Positions 19,918 to 31,690 of a DNA stretch of 64,000 bases are shown here, in pieces. The notes beneath the pieces were generated by a model. It made no database searches. It was not told the DNA's origin and saw only the letters and a program-made list of their open reading frames with translations. A program made the translations under genes and the position numbers. Source of the DNA: Choristoneura fumiferana (Eukaryota; Arthropoda; Insecta; Lepidoptera; Tortricidae). How positions within the stretch are numbered: the stretch's first letter is position 1; each line of letters starts with the position of its first letter. The DNA is taken from positions 1,551,006 through 1,615,005 of the forward strand of contig NC_133486.1 of NCBI RefSeq assembly GCF_025370935.1. Reading direction: 5' to 3'.

Positions 19918-20575
19918 ACTGTATATTATCTTTTTGTGAGAATTTTCGTGGAATTTGTTTTTGGAAGCAATATTTTTGTATTTTCTGTTGTGTTGGTTAA
20001 TCGCGATGTGTAGATGTTTTAGGATGTTGATTACGGTTTTGCGGATTCACAATGTGGAGATAACGGGCTAGACAATTTTATATTCAAAATAACGTTTGTT
20101 TGTTTTGTTTTTGGTTGATTGCGGTTTACTTGTGAAAAAACCAGCCAATTTTCACAAGTAAATCTAGATTTTTAATTTATGTTTTTAATCTTACCACGTT
20201 ACTTCTCACAGTAGGACTTATTAATAGTGATGTACTTAGATTGTTTTCAAAATCTCGGACTGGGCTAATCGTTAATTCAATTACTGTCACTGCAGGAAAA
20301 ATCCTGAAAAAACATTGTCATATTAGGTATGGCCTCGAAAATTCTTAAATCTGTAATAATAAAACCTGAAATACTTAAAAGAAAATATTTTTGTGGTCAA
20401 TTTCCAAATGTAAGAACTAAACTTGATGAAAATTTCAACAATTTGGAAGTATAATAACGTCAAATTATTTTTAGTTTCATTTTTGTAAATTGTTGTTAAA
20501 ATTATAGTTATTTATGTAAAAGTTGAGCATTAAGATAAACTTGATGAAAAATAAAGTCACGATTCTTGTAATAAA
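19918..20575 (+). terminator. Allatostatin A 3' UTR with polyadenylation signals
   Basis: AT-rich sequence follows the TAA stop. AATAAA at 20550-20555 is the most plausible poly(A) signal, with a second AATAAA about 20 bp on. A stem CTTGTGAAAA ... TTTTCACAAG lies near 20130-20160. The cleavage site is inferred only. Confidence 0.55.
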
Positions 20576-20945
20576 ACGTTTTTGTTTTCACTTTAGGAAT
20601 TAGGGGAAATAGTTGCGTAGTTATAATTTATGCGAATGAAACGTTATGTGAAACAAATCTAGTCATGTTTTATTTTCTTTCGAATCGTGGCTCTATGACT
20701 CATTTAAACTAAATTAAGTATTGAAATAAGTTTCCTTAAGAAATAAGAATGTGTTGTTTTCAATATAATCATTAAATCAATTATACAAATCATAGTAAGA
20801 TTGCATTCATTCTATGTTATCATTTACCTTATTATCCTTCAAAATCCTTTTTGTCATTATTACTAGGTATTTATTAATTTATTCGTCACTAAAAAATTAC
20901 AGTGTTTAAAATAAAAACCAATGCGCTGTAAAATTGAAATTATAC

Positions 20946-21450
20946 AAAAACCGGCCAAGTGCGAGGCGGACTCGTGCACCGTGGGTTCCGTACAAATATT
21001 TTTATTATATGATGTAACTAAAAAAATATTACTTTCACCATTTTTCCTTTATCTGTGCTATAAGACGTTGCTTCGTACCAAATTATCAACGCAACCGTCT
21101 TTCAAGCAACAATCAATTAAGGTACAGTCACCTGCCACAGTGGAGCGTGGTGTCATCTTACTAGTCATAGAAATAGAGACGTATAAGATATTTACGAGTA
21201 TGCGCGCTTTGTTGTGTCAGATATTGGTGCTAGTGACTGTACTTAAGCTCATTAAGCTTCAACTTGTGCAATACGGTAGGGGAGATTCGGGTAGCCGCTG
21301 CGAACATTTTAAGGTGTGCAGTGCCTATGGTTATCCTATCTGTGCGGGTTGTCAAACCCCGGCAGAGACTGAGTTACCCGCACCGGGGCTACCCGAATCT
21401 CCCCTATTTGTAAATTTTTAGGGTTCCGTAGCCAAAATGGCAAAAACTGA
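20946..21450 (+). repeat. Rep-N copy with two nested MITEs
   Basis: Ends AAAACCGGCCAAGTGCGAGG and GGGTTCCGTAGCCAAAATGG are familiar lepidopteran repeat ends. MITE-P sits at about 21121-21243. A second palindrome with 20-bp TIRs (TAGGGGAGATTCGGGTAGCC) is at 21277-21406. Confidence 0.65.
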
Positions 21451-21682
21451 ACTGTAACTCCAGTCGTTTGTCCATGTTACGCTCATTTTTTTCACCAATT
21501 TCACAACGACGGTGCAGGTCCAAACACTCGAACGGCTCGAACAATACTGACCGTCGCGGACTGCGAGTGTGGAGTCATGCACGTTCGCGCTTCGCGCTCC
21601 CTTTGACGCGGTACAAAAAACCGACCGAAATTGGGGAACAAAGCGCGAAACCGCGAAGAATATGCGAAACGGCTCTACACTT

Positions 21683-21970
21683 ATGCCTCCTCTACATATC
21701 GACGGATGCGTCGGCAGATGGATCCGCAACCATATCTTCGGATAAACTGCGATCCGTCCACACATCGGCAGACGTGTGGACAGGCGCGTTGCGTTCGCGC
21801 TGTCACCCTTTGATCCGTGTCGAAAAACCGACACCAAACGGATGAGTGGCAGATGCATCGGCCGACGTTAAATACCTACCACAGACAAGCAAAAACCACC
21901 CTCTACACCTCGGCGGACGCATCCGCAGATACAATCTGCCGACGCATCCGTCGATATGTAGAGGAGGCAT
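21683..21970. mobile_element. 288-bp MITE with 37-bp exact TIRs
   Basis: 21683-21719 (ATGCCTCCTCTACATATCGA onward) is the exact inverse of 21934-21970. The interior is rich in GATCCG/CGACGC motifs. It is duplicated in the second contig (about 29317-29604). Confidence 0.85.
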
Positions 21971-22170
21971 TAGCGTTCGCGCCCCTTCGCAGCCATTGCG
22001 CGCGATCCGCGGGCTAAGTGTGGAGCGGGCTGACTGCTAGGAAATTCGTGGACCACGCGAGGTCCACTCGCTGTCAACGCGGCGTCCACCCATGGACGTT
22101 ATTGGAGTAGACACATTTTCACTATTTTTTTAATGGAATAATCGAGAAAAACTAACAAAAATGCAACGTT

Positions 22171-22330
22171 CAATTCAATTCAATTCAATTCATTTATTTG
22201 CCAGAATACGGTTACAAAGGTCTTACATCTAACATTCCGTGCGTATTCAACCTGCATGCAGGTGTACAAATATTTAAAGTCCTAAATACTAAGTCCTATA
22301 TACGTTGCCAGCTCAGCAGGTATAGCTCTT
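22171..22330 (-). repeat. LINE 3' end with (TTCAA)n tail
   Basis: A CAATT pentamer run at 22171-22196 is followed by GCCAGAATACGGTTACAAAG. Same in the second contig at 29805. Confidence 0.6.
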
Positions 22331-22465
22331 AAGTACTTTTATAAATCTACTGGGACAGTGGGTGATTGGAAATGGTGATCGATCAGTAATCGATAACGGG
22401 TCGTTCACAATCACATTGTCATTTAAGTAAAACCGCCACAGTTCCAAACTTTAAATCGTAATTTT

Positions 22466-22785
22466 AGGGTTCTGTAGTCAACCAGGAACCCTTATAGTTT
22501 CGTCAAGTGTGTCTGTCTGTCTGTCTGTCCGCGGCTAAGCTCATTGACCATTAGTACTAGAAAGCTGTATAGCTGTTTGGCCTGAATTTACATATTATCA
22601 GTCAGTAAAAAAAACTAAAAAAAAAAGTTTTTAGGGTACCTCCTTCTTATAGACGTAAAGTGGGGGTGTTTTTTTTCTCGACTAACCCAATAGTGTGAGG
22701 TATCGTGAGACAGGTCTTTTAAAACCATTGGGGGTTGGCATTTTTTCGATTCAGTGATCTATTTGCGAAATATTATAAATCGAGC
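22466..22785 (+). repeat. Rep-N-type element truncated by the assembly gap
   Basis: TAGGGTTCTGTAGTCAACCA, (TGTC)n, GTTTTTAGGGTACCTCCTTC, up to AAATCGAGC at the gap. The complete version in the second contig runs 30128-30705. Confidence 0.65.
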
Positions 22786-22885
22786 NNNNNNNNNNNNNNN
22801 NNNNNNNNNNNNNNNNNNNNNNNNNNNNNNNNNNNNNNNNNNNNNNNNNNNNNNNNNNNNNNNNNNNNNNNNNNNNNNNNNNNNN
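22786..22885. other. Assembly gap, exactly 100 N
   Basis: Exactly 100 unknown bases, the conventional size for a gap of unknown length. Sequence to its left recurs at 30420 and sequence to its right recurs at 15883, so the two contigs overlap by about 7 kb. Confidence 0.98.
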
Positions 22886-22906
22886 AAAGAAGACCAAGAC
22901 TGAGAA

Positions 22907-23450
22907 GGCCGATATCGAAAATACAAACTGAAATATAGATGCACAGAAAAACCAGAAAAATAAGACCAGCGCTGGGAATCGAACCAGGTCCTCGGATTCC
23001 GTACCGCGTGCTATAATACCGCACACCACTGATGGTCAACGGTACCGACACAAAACACAAAAAGATAAAGAAATACAAAAAGATTCCAAAAAACCAATCT
23101 TAATTTGATTGCTTAGTAACACTGATGTATTAAACTGCTTAGAAACGATATCTCTTGTCCGGGTGAGCGGTTAGTTCCAATGGAGTGCCGAAAAAAATTT
23201 TCTCGATGAGGGCTACGGCATAGATGTCGCTAGCGTCACTGCTTAAGTGCTAAATAAGAAAACAAACAAGCTGAGATAGGAGGTGCATAGGGGAAATTCG
23301 TGTCGGTACCGTTGACCATCAGTGGTGTAGCGGTATAGCACACGGCACGGAATGCCGAGGACCTGGGTTCGATTCCCAGCGCTGGTCTTATTTTTCTGGT
23401 TTTTCTGTGCATCTATATTTCAGTTTGTATTTTCGATATAGGTTTTACGG
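22907..23450. mobile_element. SINE-F inverted pair, second contig version
   Basis: The minus-strand arm begins at 22907 and the plus-strand arm at about 23305, with about 260 bp between them instead of the 26-bp loop of the other contig. Inner ends GTACCGTTGACCATCAGTGG and its inverse pair. The spacer contains a SINE-F tail and unmatched sequence. Confidence 0.75.
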
Positions 23451-23624
23451 GATGACCGTAAAAGTAACAAAATTTGGAATTGAATTAAAATATGCAAAAA
23501 GATTCCAAAAACCAATCTTGAGAAGGCCAAGTTAAAAAGAAGGGCTTCTTAGCTGGGAAAAGGATTCTCGGTCAAAAGAGATTCTTTGAATTCATCATCT
23601 AAATACCAAATATCTGCAAAAAAA

Positions 23625-24326
23625 CTTGAGCTGTAGTTCCCACTCTTGCCCAGTGCGAATTGTGTTGTGTAAAGTACACATTGGAACTCCTTTACGGAAA
23701 CTACGGATCCATGTAGGTTTGCTCACAATGTTTTCCTATATGCAAATTATCTACGCAGAAGACGAAAACGAAGACGACACAGCGACTAAATGGGTAAAGT
23801 TTTCAGGGAAATTCATTTCAGACTTCCCAAAGTTTCCTATCAATATATTCACTGGGCGTGGGAATTACATACTAAGCACTCTCATTCAGATAGGAGACCA
23901 GGACATATGCTGCAGTGGGACGAGTATAGGCCGAGATGAGACTGTTGCGAACTTAACGTCTCGGCGCCAAGACCCGACTTTTTTTACACAGAAATGGATT
24001 TGCGTTTAACCACATCATCATCATCATCCCAGCCTATATACGTCCCACTGCTGGGCACAGGCCTCCTCTCAGAACAAGAGGGCTTGGGCCATAGTTCCCA
24101 CGCGGGCCCAGTGCGGATTGGGAACTTCACACGCACCATTGAATTTCTTCGCAGGTTTGTGCAGGTTTCCTCACGATGTTTTCCTTCACCGCAAAGCTCG
24201 TGGTAAATTTCAAATGTAATTCCGCACATGAATTTCGAAAAAGTCAGAGGTGCGAGCCGGGGTTTGAACCCACGACCCTCTGTTTGAGAGGCGATAGGTC
24301 AAACCACTAGGCCACCACGGCTTCAC
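23625..24326 (-). mobile_element. Degenerate SINE-B (23625-23945) followed by a full SINE-B (24011-24326)
   Basis: 24011-24326 has the whole structure from the (ATC)n 3' end to GGCCACCACGGCTT. In the first contig about 260 bp of this are missing, so the alleles differ here. Confidence 0.82.
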
Positions 24327-24992
24327 CGCCGGCGTTTAACCACAATCACGGTTAATGATAAGCGAAGATGTGTACTGAGATGAAGCACGCTTGCCTAATA
24401 AATATGTTAAAATTTCAAATCATTTATTCAGTAAATAGGTCGCACGAAATTGCCACTTTTACACCTCATTTTTTTAAGCTACCAACGCCTTCGGAAAGAC
24501 CATCATTGCCAAGAAGAATGCGCCGCAAGAAACTTGGCAGAAAGTCATTTTTTCACAATAAAATAATTACACATAAAATACTTAAAAGCTACAGTATAAA
24601 ATCAAAGAAAAAATACATGAAAATAACATTAATAACACCAGGATGGGTCCCTTAGTTACAAAACTAAAACTAAACATGTAACTATATCTACGTTCAGTGG
24701 AAGTGTAGAATGCTTCCACCGTCATGAATTCAAAAAAAAAATTCTGAATTATACATTTCAGGTCAAGTAACCATTAAGCTTTTGGGTTCCGAAGGCAAGC
24801 TCACGCCTGCCGCCCCTAAAGTTAGCTTGCCCATGCCCATTCATTCTAGATTTAAAGACGGCCAGATTGTAGCGATTAGGGAACTCAAAGCTGTCCCACT
24901 TATTAGCTGATACTCGTTAGCGGATAATACGAGGGGAAACGCTGCGTGGGAATTTCAGGCGTTTATTTTTAAATCGACTGCTGTTGTTCCAG

Positions 24993-27552
24993 GGTTCAGC
25001 AGAGCAGCACGCGGCGCCGCTGGAAAAGCGATCCCCCCACTACAGCTCGGGGATAGGCAAGCGTGCCTACAGCTACGTGTCGGAGTACAAGCGGCTGCCC
25101 GTCTACAACTTTGGACTGGGGAAAAGGTGATAACATACACAATTTTTTGCCGTAATTTGACGACAATGGAGCCTATTCTGCGTGATTGGCTGTAGGCACT
25201 ATTTATGTCGGCCTGGCTCCTGGCCACTACGAAGTGCTAAATTCTAACTTCGTATCTTGCCGTCCCGCTTACGCTAATATTGTTTAATACGAGAGTGAGA
25301 GGGACAGTACGATATGAACTTCGAGCTTCGAATTTTGTAGTAGCCCCCTGGAGGAAGCTTAGCCCTTCACGCTGCAGATGACTTCCTGAACTGACTGTGA
25401 CTCGATTTTTTTTAAAAAATTGGCACAATATGCACATTATTGAGTGTGTAAATTAAAAATTCATAGCACGGCAAAACTAGGACACGTTTAATAGGTACAG
25501 TCACCTGCATTAATCTGCCACAGCGGAGCGTGCAAAAAAATCTGACACTAGCTACTGGCCCTAGAAATAGAGTTGTATCAGATATTTATGCACTTTGTCA
25601 TTTCCGATATTGGTGACCAAGAGATATGTAGGTAGGTGAAAAATACTTAATTCAATACTGCGAACGGATGAATAAGATTCCTGAATTATGTTGTAATTAT
25701 AATACTTAGTCCAAATAGCTTAAATCTGCGATCAGCAAAGGTAAAAAGGTTGTAGGATAGGCAAGCGCGGCGTAGCACGTCCATCAACGAGATGGACGGA
25801 TGAACTGGTTAAGAGAAGTCTCTTCGTTCCATTCTCCATACAAACGTAGTCCCGGTCTCATTTGAAAACTAGGCAACCGGAATAGATGAAATTTTGTAAG
25901 TATGCACTAGACGTAATTATCTATGCCTGCAGTTTTTCAGATTTTCATATAAATGTGTAATATTAGAATTACAGGAGCTCAAAAGTCGAAAATATGAAGA
26001 TGTCATCTTTGCATGAGAATTACAGGCTAATAAAGCATTTTTACAAAAATCGAAAAAAACCACAGGCATAGAAAATATACTTTTCGTACAAAATGAGGAC
26101 AACGAAACCCAAAATTCAACCGCCCAAATCTTGAAAAGCCTAGCTATCTCGATATAAATTACAGACGTCGTTGCGGAAGGCATGGGGGGGACGGCTGCGA
26201 GCGCTTATATCATGTGCAATAAAGACAGCAATAGCCCAAACGAATACGGCAGAAAAACTTCTCTTAAAGTCGCGGGTTCACGGTGGATGCAAACTGATGC
26301 AACTGTAGTCTTTGAGGGAGGCCTATGTTCAACAACTGATTTATGATGATGACCAACTTTTGACTAATCTTCTTCCACCAGGTCTAGACTATACTCCTTC
26401 GGTCTGGGCAAGCGCTCCATCACTGAAGAAGACCAGTCAGAAGAAGACATGAACAACGAAATTGATCAGGAAGCACTGGATGAGCTGATAGACCAGTACG
26501 AAGATACACCTGGTATGATGTAAATTTTGCGCTGTCTTTTCAATTATTGGGTAGTATTTAAATAAATAAATAACGTTATGATTCCCTATTGGTCTATTAA
26601 GTAGAATAGGTACCATCAGACAAATAAGTGGTCTACCAATTTTTAAACAAGTTCCTATCAAATGAATGTCGCTAAAGTCGAACTTTCACGTTCCTCGTAT
26701 TGGCATTATTGTTTTATGTTATGGCATGTACCACTCGCTGCAAGTTAGGTACTGTAATTACAAGCTTTTATTTAGTTTCACATGTCCCGTTGTCTGTCTG
26801 TCTATCTGTAATCAAATCTTGCAAGTCAAAAATTTGACTTGAAATTTGGAATACTTATCTAAATCGCGATCTAGTAATGACATCCTGATAGTTCAGCCAG
26901 GATCGTCGCCGCAGGACGGAATTCTTCGACGGTTAATAGCATCAACTTGAAATTTGGTATGCACATGTAGTTTGGGTGACAATGCAAGTACAGTCAACAA
27001 AAAGTACAGTCAGCAAAAAAATGCTTGTATTAAAAATGAAATTTGTATGGTTAGGTTACTTTTATGTGACAGATGTCTGTAATCCTCTGCTAATCGAACA
27101 AAATGAACAAAGATTGCATTATTATAATGTATATTTGTCACATAGTCATTGGTGTGTAGCTCAAGTAGCACTGCCTACCCTCACTGTACGCCCCAGCCAT
27201 AATAATAACATCTTCCTTTACTATAACTAACTCTATAAAATATTTTCCAGTATACGAAGAAAAACGCGCTCGTCCGTACAGCTTCGGCCTCGGCAAACGT
27301 TTCGCGGAAGATGAGCCCGCTGAAGAAAAACGCCGAATGTACGACTTTGGCCTCGGCAAACGACTACCGCTCTACAATTTCGGCTTAGGCAAGCGAGGAG
27401 CGCGCAATTACGACTTTGGCCTCGGGAAACGATATAGCAGCAAGTTCAACTTCGGCCTAGGGAAAAGAGAGAGAGATATGCACAGGTTCAACTTCGGTCT
27501 TGGAAAGAGATCGGCTGACTACGCGAATGATCTGAACGATGTTGACGGTTAA
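24993..27552 (+). CDS. AstA: Allatostatin A coding exons 2-4, second contig (signal-peptide exon absent)
   Basis: Exons 24993-25126, 26382-26512 and 27251-27552 match exons 2-4 of the gene at 15727-19917 in length, phase and splice sites, encoding the same peptides including SPHYSSGIGKR. I find six differences in the 567 coding bases, all synonymous (for example CCC/CCG and AGT/AGC in ARPYSFGLGKR). No exon with a start codon or signal peptide precedes it; the place where it should be is the gap. As given it is a 5'-incomplete copy. The most likely reading is the other allele of the same gene; a real paralogue with exon 1 in the gap is the alternative. Confidence 0.85.
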
Positions 27553-28210
27553 ACTGTATATTATCTTTTTGTGAGAATTTTCGTGGAATTTGTTTTTGGA
27601 AGCAATATTTTTGTATTTTCTGTTGTGTTGGTTAATCGCGATGTGTAGATGTTTTAGGATGTTGATTACGGTTTTGCGGATTCACAATGTGGAGATAACG
27701 GGCTAGACAATTTTATATTCAAAATAACGTTTGTTTGTTTTGTTTTTGGTTGATTGCGGTTTACTTGTGAAAAAACCAGCCAATTTTCACAAGTAAATCT
27801 AGATTTTTAATTTATGTTTTTAATCTTACCACGTTACTTCTCACAGTAGGACTTATTAATAGTGATGTACTTAGATTGTTTTCAAAATCTCGGACTGGGC
27901 TAATCGTTAATTCAATTACTGTCACTGCAGGAAAAATCCTGAAAAAACATTGTCATATTAGGTATGGCCTCGAAAATTCTTAAATCTGTAATAATAAAAC
28001 CTGAAATACTTAAAAGAAAATATTTTTGTGGTCAATTTCCAAATGTAAGAACTAAACTTGATGAAAATTTCAACAATTTGGAAGTATAATAACGTCAAAT
28101 TATTTTTAGTTTCATTTTTGTAAATTGTTGTTAAAATTATAGTTATTTATGTAAAAGTTGAGCATTAAGATAAACTTGATGAAAAATAAAGTCACGATTC
28201 TTGTAATAAA
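27553..28210 (+). terminator. 3' UTR of the second allatostatin A copy
   Basis: Matches 19918-20575 almost base for base; AATAAA is at 28185-28190. Confidence 0.5.
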
Positions 28211-30127
28211 ACGTTTTTGTTTTCACTTTAGTAATTAGGGGAAATAGTTGCGTAGTTATAATTTATGCGAATGAAACGTTATGTGAAACAAATCTAGTCA
28301 TGTTTTATTTTCTTTCGAATCGTGGCTCTATGACTCATTTAAACTAAATTAAGTATTGAAATAAGTTTCCTTAAGAAATAAGAATGTGTTGTTTTCAATA
28401 TAATCATTAAATCAATTATACAAATCATAGTAAGATTGCATTCATTCTATGTTATCATTTACCTTATTATCCTTCAAAATCCTATTTGCCAGTATTACTA
28501 TATTTATTAATTTATTCGTCGCTAAAAAATTACAGTGTTTAAAATAAAAACCAATGCGCTGTAAAATTGAAATTATACAAAAACCGGCCAAGTGCGAGGC
28601 GGACTCGTGCACCGTGGGTCCCGTACAAATATTTTTATTATATGATGTAACTAAAAAAATATTATTTTCGCCATTTTTCCTTTATCTGTGCTATAAGACG
28701 TTGCTTCGTACCAAATTATCAACGCAACCGTCTTTCAAGCAACAATCAATTAAGGTACAGTCACCTGCCACAGTGGAGCGTGGTGTCATCTTACTAGTCA
28801 TAGAAATAGAGACGTATAAGATGTTTACGAGTATGCGCGCTTTGTTGTGTCAGATATTGGTGCTGGTGACTGTACTTAAGCTCATTAAGCTTCAACTTGT
28901 GCAATACGGTAGGGGAGATTCGGGTAGCCGCTGCGAACATTTTAAGGTGTGCAGTGCACTATTTATCTATGTGTGCGTGATTGTCTAGAATCGGCAGAGA
29001 CCGGGGTTACCCGCACCGGGGCTACCCGAATCTCCCCTATTTGTAAATTTTTAGGGTTCCGTAGCCAAAATGGCAAAAACTGAACTGTAACTCCAGCTCG
29101 TTTGTCCATGTTACGCTCATTTTTTTCACCAATTTCACAACGACGGTGCAGGTCCAAACACTCGAACGGCTCGAACAATACTGACCGTCGCGGACTGCGA
29201 GTGTGGAGTCATGCACGTTCGCGCTTCGCGCTCCCTTTGACGCGGAACAAAAAACCGACCGAAATTGGGGAACAAAGCGCGAAACCGCGAAGAATATGCG
29301 AAACGGCTCTACACTTATGCCTCCTCTACATATCGACGGATGCGTCGGCAGATGGATCCGCAACCATATCTTCGGATAAACTGCGATCCGTCCACACATC
29401 GGCAGACGTGTGGACAGGCGCGTTGCGTTCGCGCTGTCACCCTTTGATCCGTGTCGAAAAACCGACACCAAACGGATGAGTGGCAGATGCATCGGCCGAC
29501 GTTAAATACCTACCACAGACAAGCAAAAACCACCCTCTACACCTCGGCGGACGCATCCGCAGATACAATCTGCCGACGCATCCGTCGATATGTAGAGGAG
29601 GCATTAGCGTTCGCGCCCCTTCGCAGCCATTGCGCGCGATCCGCGGGCTAAGTGTGGAGCGGGCTGACTGCTAGGAAATTCGTGGACCACGCGAGGTCCA
29701 CTCGCTGTCAACGCGGCGTCCACCCATGGACGTTATTGAGTAGACACATTTTTCACTATTTTTTTAATGGAATAATCGAGAAAAACTAACAAAAATGCAA
29801 CGTTCAATTCAATTCAATTCAATTCATTTATTTGCCAGAATACGGTTACAAAGGTCTTACATCCAACATTCCGTGCGTATTCAACCTGCATGCAAGTGTA
29901 CAAATATTTAAAGTCCTAAATACTAAGTCCTATATACGTTGCCAGCTCAGCAGGTATAGCTCTTAAGTACTTTTATAAATCTACTGGACAGCGGGTGATT
30001 GGAAATGGTGATCGATCAGTAATCGATAACGGGTCGTTCACAATCACATTGTCATTAAGTAAAACCGCCACAGTTCAAACTTTAAATCGTAAAGTGGCCA
30101 TGCGCTTTCAAATAATTTAATATTTTT

Positions 30128-30705
30128 TTAGGGTTCTGTAGTCAACCAGGAACCCTTATAGTTTCGTCAAGTGTGTCTGTCGTCTGTCTGTCCGCGGCTA
30201 AGTTCATTGATCATTAGTACTAAAAGCTGTATAGCTGTGTCAGTAAAAAAACTAAAAAAAAAAGTTTTTAGGGTACCTCCTTCTTATAGACGTAAAGTGG
30301 GGGTGTTTTTTTTCTCGACTAACCCAATAGTGTGAGGTATCGTGAGACAGGTCTTTTAAAACCATTGGGGTTGCATTTTTTCGATTCAGTGATCTATTTG
30401 CGAAATATTATAAATCGAGCGCCCCCCCTCGAAAATCTAAAAAAAAATTGAAAAAAATCAGGATGGTACTAAATTTACAAGGAAAGTTATAACGGCTAAT
30501 TGCTTGAGACTTATAAGTAGGTAGTTTAAGAGTAATATAGCAGCCTAAGGTAAAAAATATACCTAAACGAGTAAATAACAGCCTAAGGTAGAAAAGATTC
30601 CGTACACAAGAAATCCTTAGAAAAATATAGGTTGATATTTTCATAAGGGCTACGGAACCTATCTCGGGCGTGTCTGACACGCTCTTGGCCGGTTTGTTTA
30701 ATGCA
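30128..30705 (+). repeat. Rep-N-type element, complete
   Basis: From AGGGTTCTGTAGTCAACCAG to GACACGCTCTTGGCCGGTTT. It extends beyond the point where the left contig stops (30420), giving the missing continuation. Confidence 0.7.
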
Positions 30706-30810
30706 GAAAAAAGTTATTAAAATTATTTAAAAGCGCATAGCCACTCTACGATTAAAAGCGGAATACTGGTACCATAATAGTACCCGCAGCTAACTGAATC
30801 CAGTACCACT

Positions 30811-30943
30811 ACCATGAGTTTACAGTGACCGTACTCGATAGCGACGGCGTAACTTATTTGTAAGTAAGGATGGAGAATTGTACAGCGCCCCTACAAATAA
30901 TTTACGCCGTCGCTATCGAGTACGGTCACTGTAAACTCATGGT
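30811..30943. mobile_element. Hairpin element with 42-bp perfect arms
   Basis: 30811-30852 is the exact inverse of 30902-30943 (ACCATGAGTTTACAGTGACC...). After one mismatch the arms continue (TTATTTGT / ACAAATAA), and outward GTACCACT / ACTGGTAC pairs with one mismatch. The loop is about 30 bp. Confidence 0.88.
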
Positions 30944-31108
30944 ACTGGTACAGTAGGCATGGTGCTCACGTCTCACGAATCGCCTGAGTAGCCGCCCGGC
31001 TCCGTGATACTTCGCAAAACATGCATTGCTACTTCTTGCGCCGTCAAAATGTAGTCTCAGTCTGTCAGGAACAAAAATATTCTGATTCAGACACTAACCT
31101 TTTTTTTA

Positions 31109-31430
31109 TGACGGTGGAAGAATTCTACACTTCCACTGAACGTAGATATAGTTAGTGTTTAGTTTTGTAACTAAGGGGGTATACATCTATTTCTATCTAT
31201 TATTTTTTTGTAATTTTTTCTTTAATTTTATATTGTAGATTTTAAGTATTTTATTTGTAATTATATTATTTTGAAAAAAATGACTTTCTGCCAAGTTTCT
31301 TGCGGCGCATTCTTCTTGGCAATGATGGTCTTTCCGAATGCGCTGGTAGTTTAAAAAATTACGCGTAAAAGTACCCATTGCGGAATTTTTAACTGAATAA
31401 ATTATTTGAATTTTGATTTGAATTTGAACC
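31109..31430 (+). repeat. Rep-C copy
   Basis: TGACGGTGGAAGAATTCTAC to the GAATTTGAAC end; the 5' portion is missing. Confidence 0.8.
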
Positions 31431-31517
31431 AAACACCCATTCGCACAATAAGCGTAAAAGTGACAAATAAAGTTCCAGAGTCGATTACACAGGAAACCAG
31501 TTACAATAATAATTATA

Positions 31518-31690
31518 ATATTAAATGATATTGTAACGGATAACTCACGTCTTAAATCGAGTTGTGAGCGTGTTGCGGCAGCCGCCGAGTCGCGTTGCTC
31601 CAAGGAAGAAGGGCTAAGAATTATCCCGAAACATGTCGAGCTTAACTCGATATAAAACATGATTTATCCGTTAAAATATCATTTAATATG
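31518..31690. mobile_element. MITE with about 45-bp imperfect TIRs
   Basis: TAATATTAAATGATATTGTA and ACGGATAA pair with TTATCCGT and TAAAATATCATTTAATATGA at the other end. Confidence 0.7.

Larger units (their letters stand above)
22886..30420. repeat. Second copy of 15883-22785 (probable unmerged allele)
   Basis: The block repeats the whole interval from allatostatin intron 1 to the Rep-N element in the same order and orientation, with scattered substitutions and indels. It starts at the first base after the gap and ends matching at the last base before the gap. It includes Rep-C (24418-24840), Rep-I and MITE-P (about 25250-25620), Rep-L (26780-27030), Rep-N (28580-29085), the 37-bp-TIR MITE (29317-29604) and a LINE tail (29805-29960). 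Confidence 0.9.

Noticed and set aside
21468..21845. Overlapping ORFs of 125 and 146 codons on opposite strands (also 29102-29492)
   Set aside because: They overlap a Rep-N end and a palindromic MITE; the long frames come from its GC-rich, symmetrical sequence.
22886..30420. A real tandem duplication of the allatostatin A gene
   Set aside because: Both ends of the duplicated block coincide with the ends of a 100-N gap, and the differences look allelic. It is not excluded, but an unmerged overlap is simpler.
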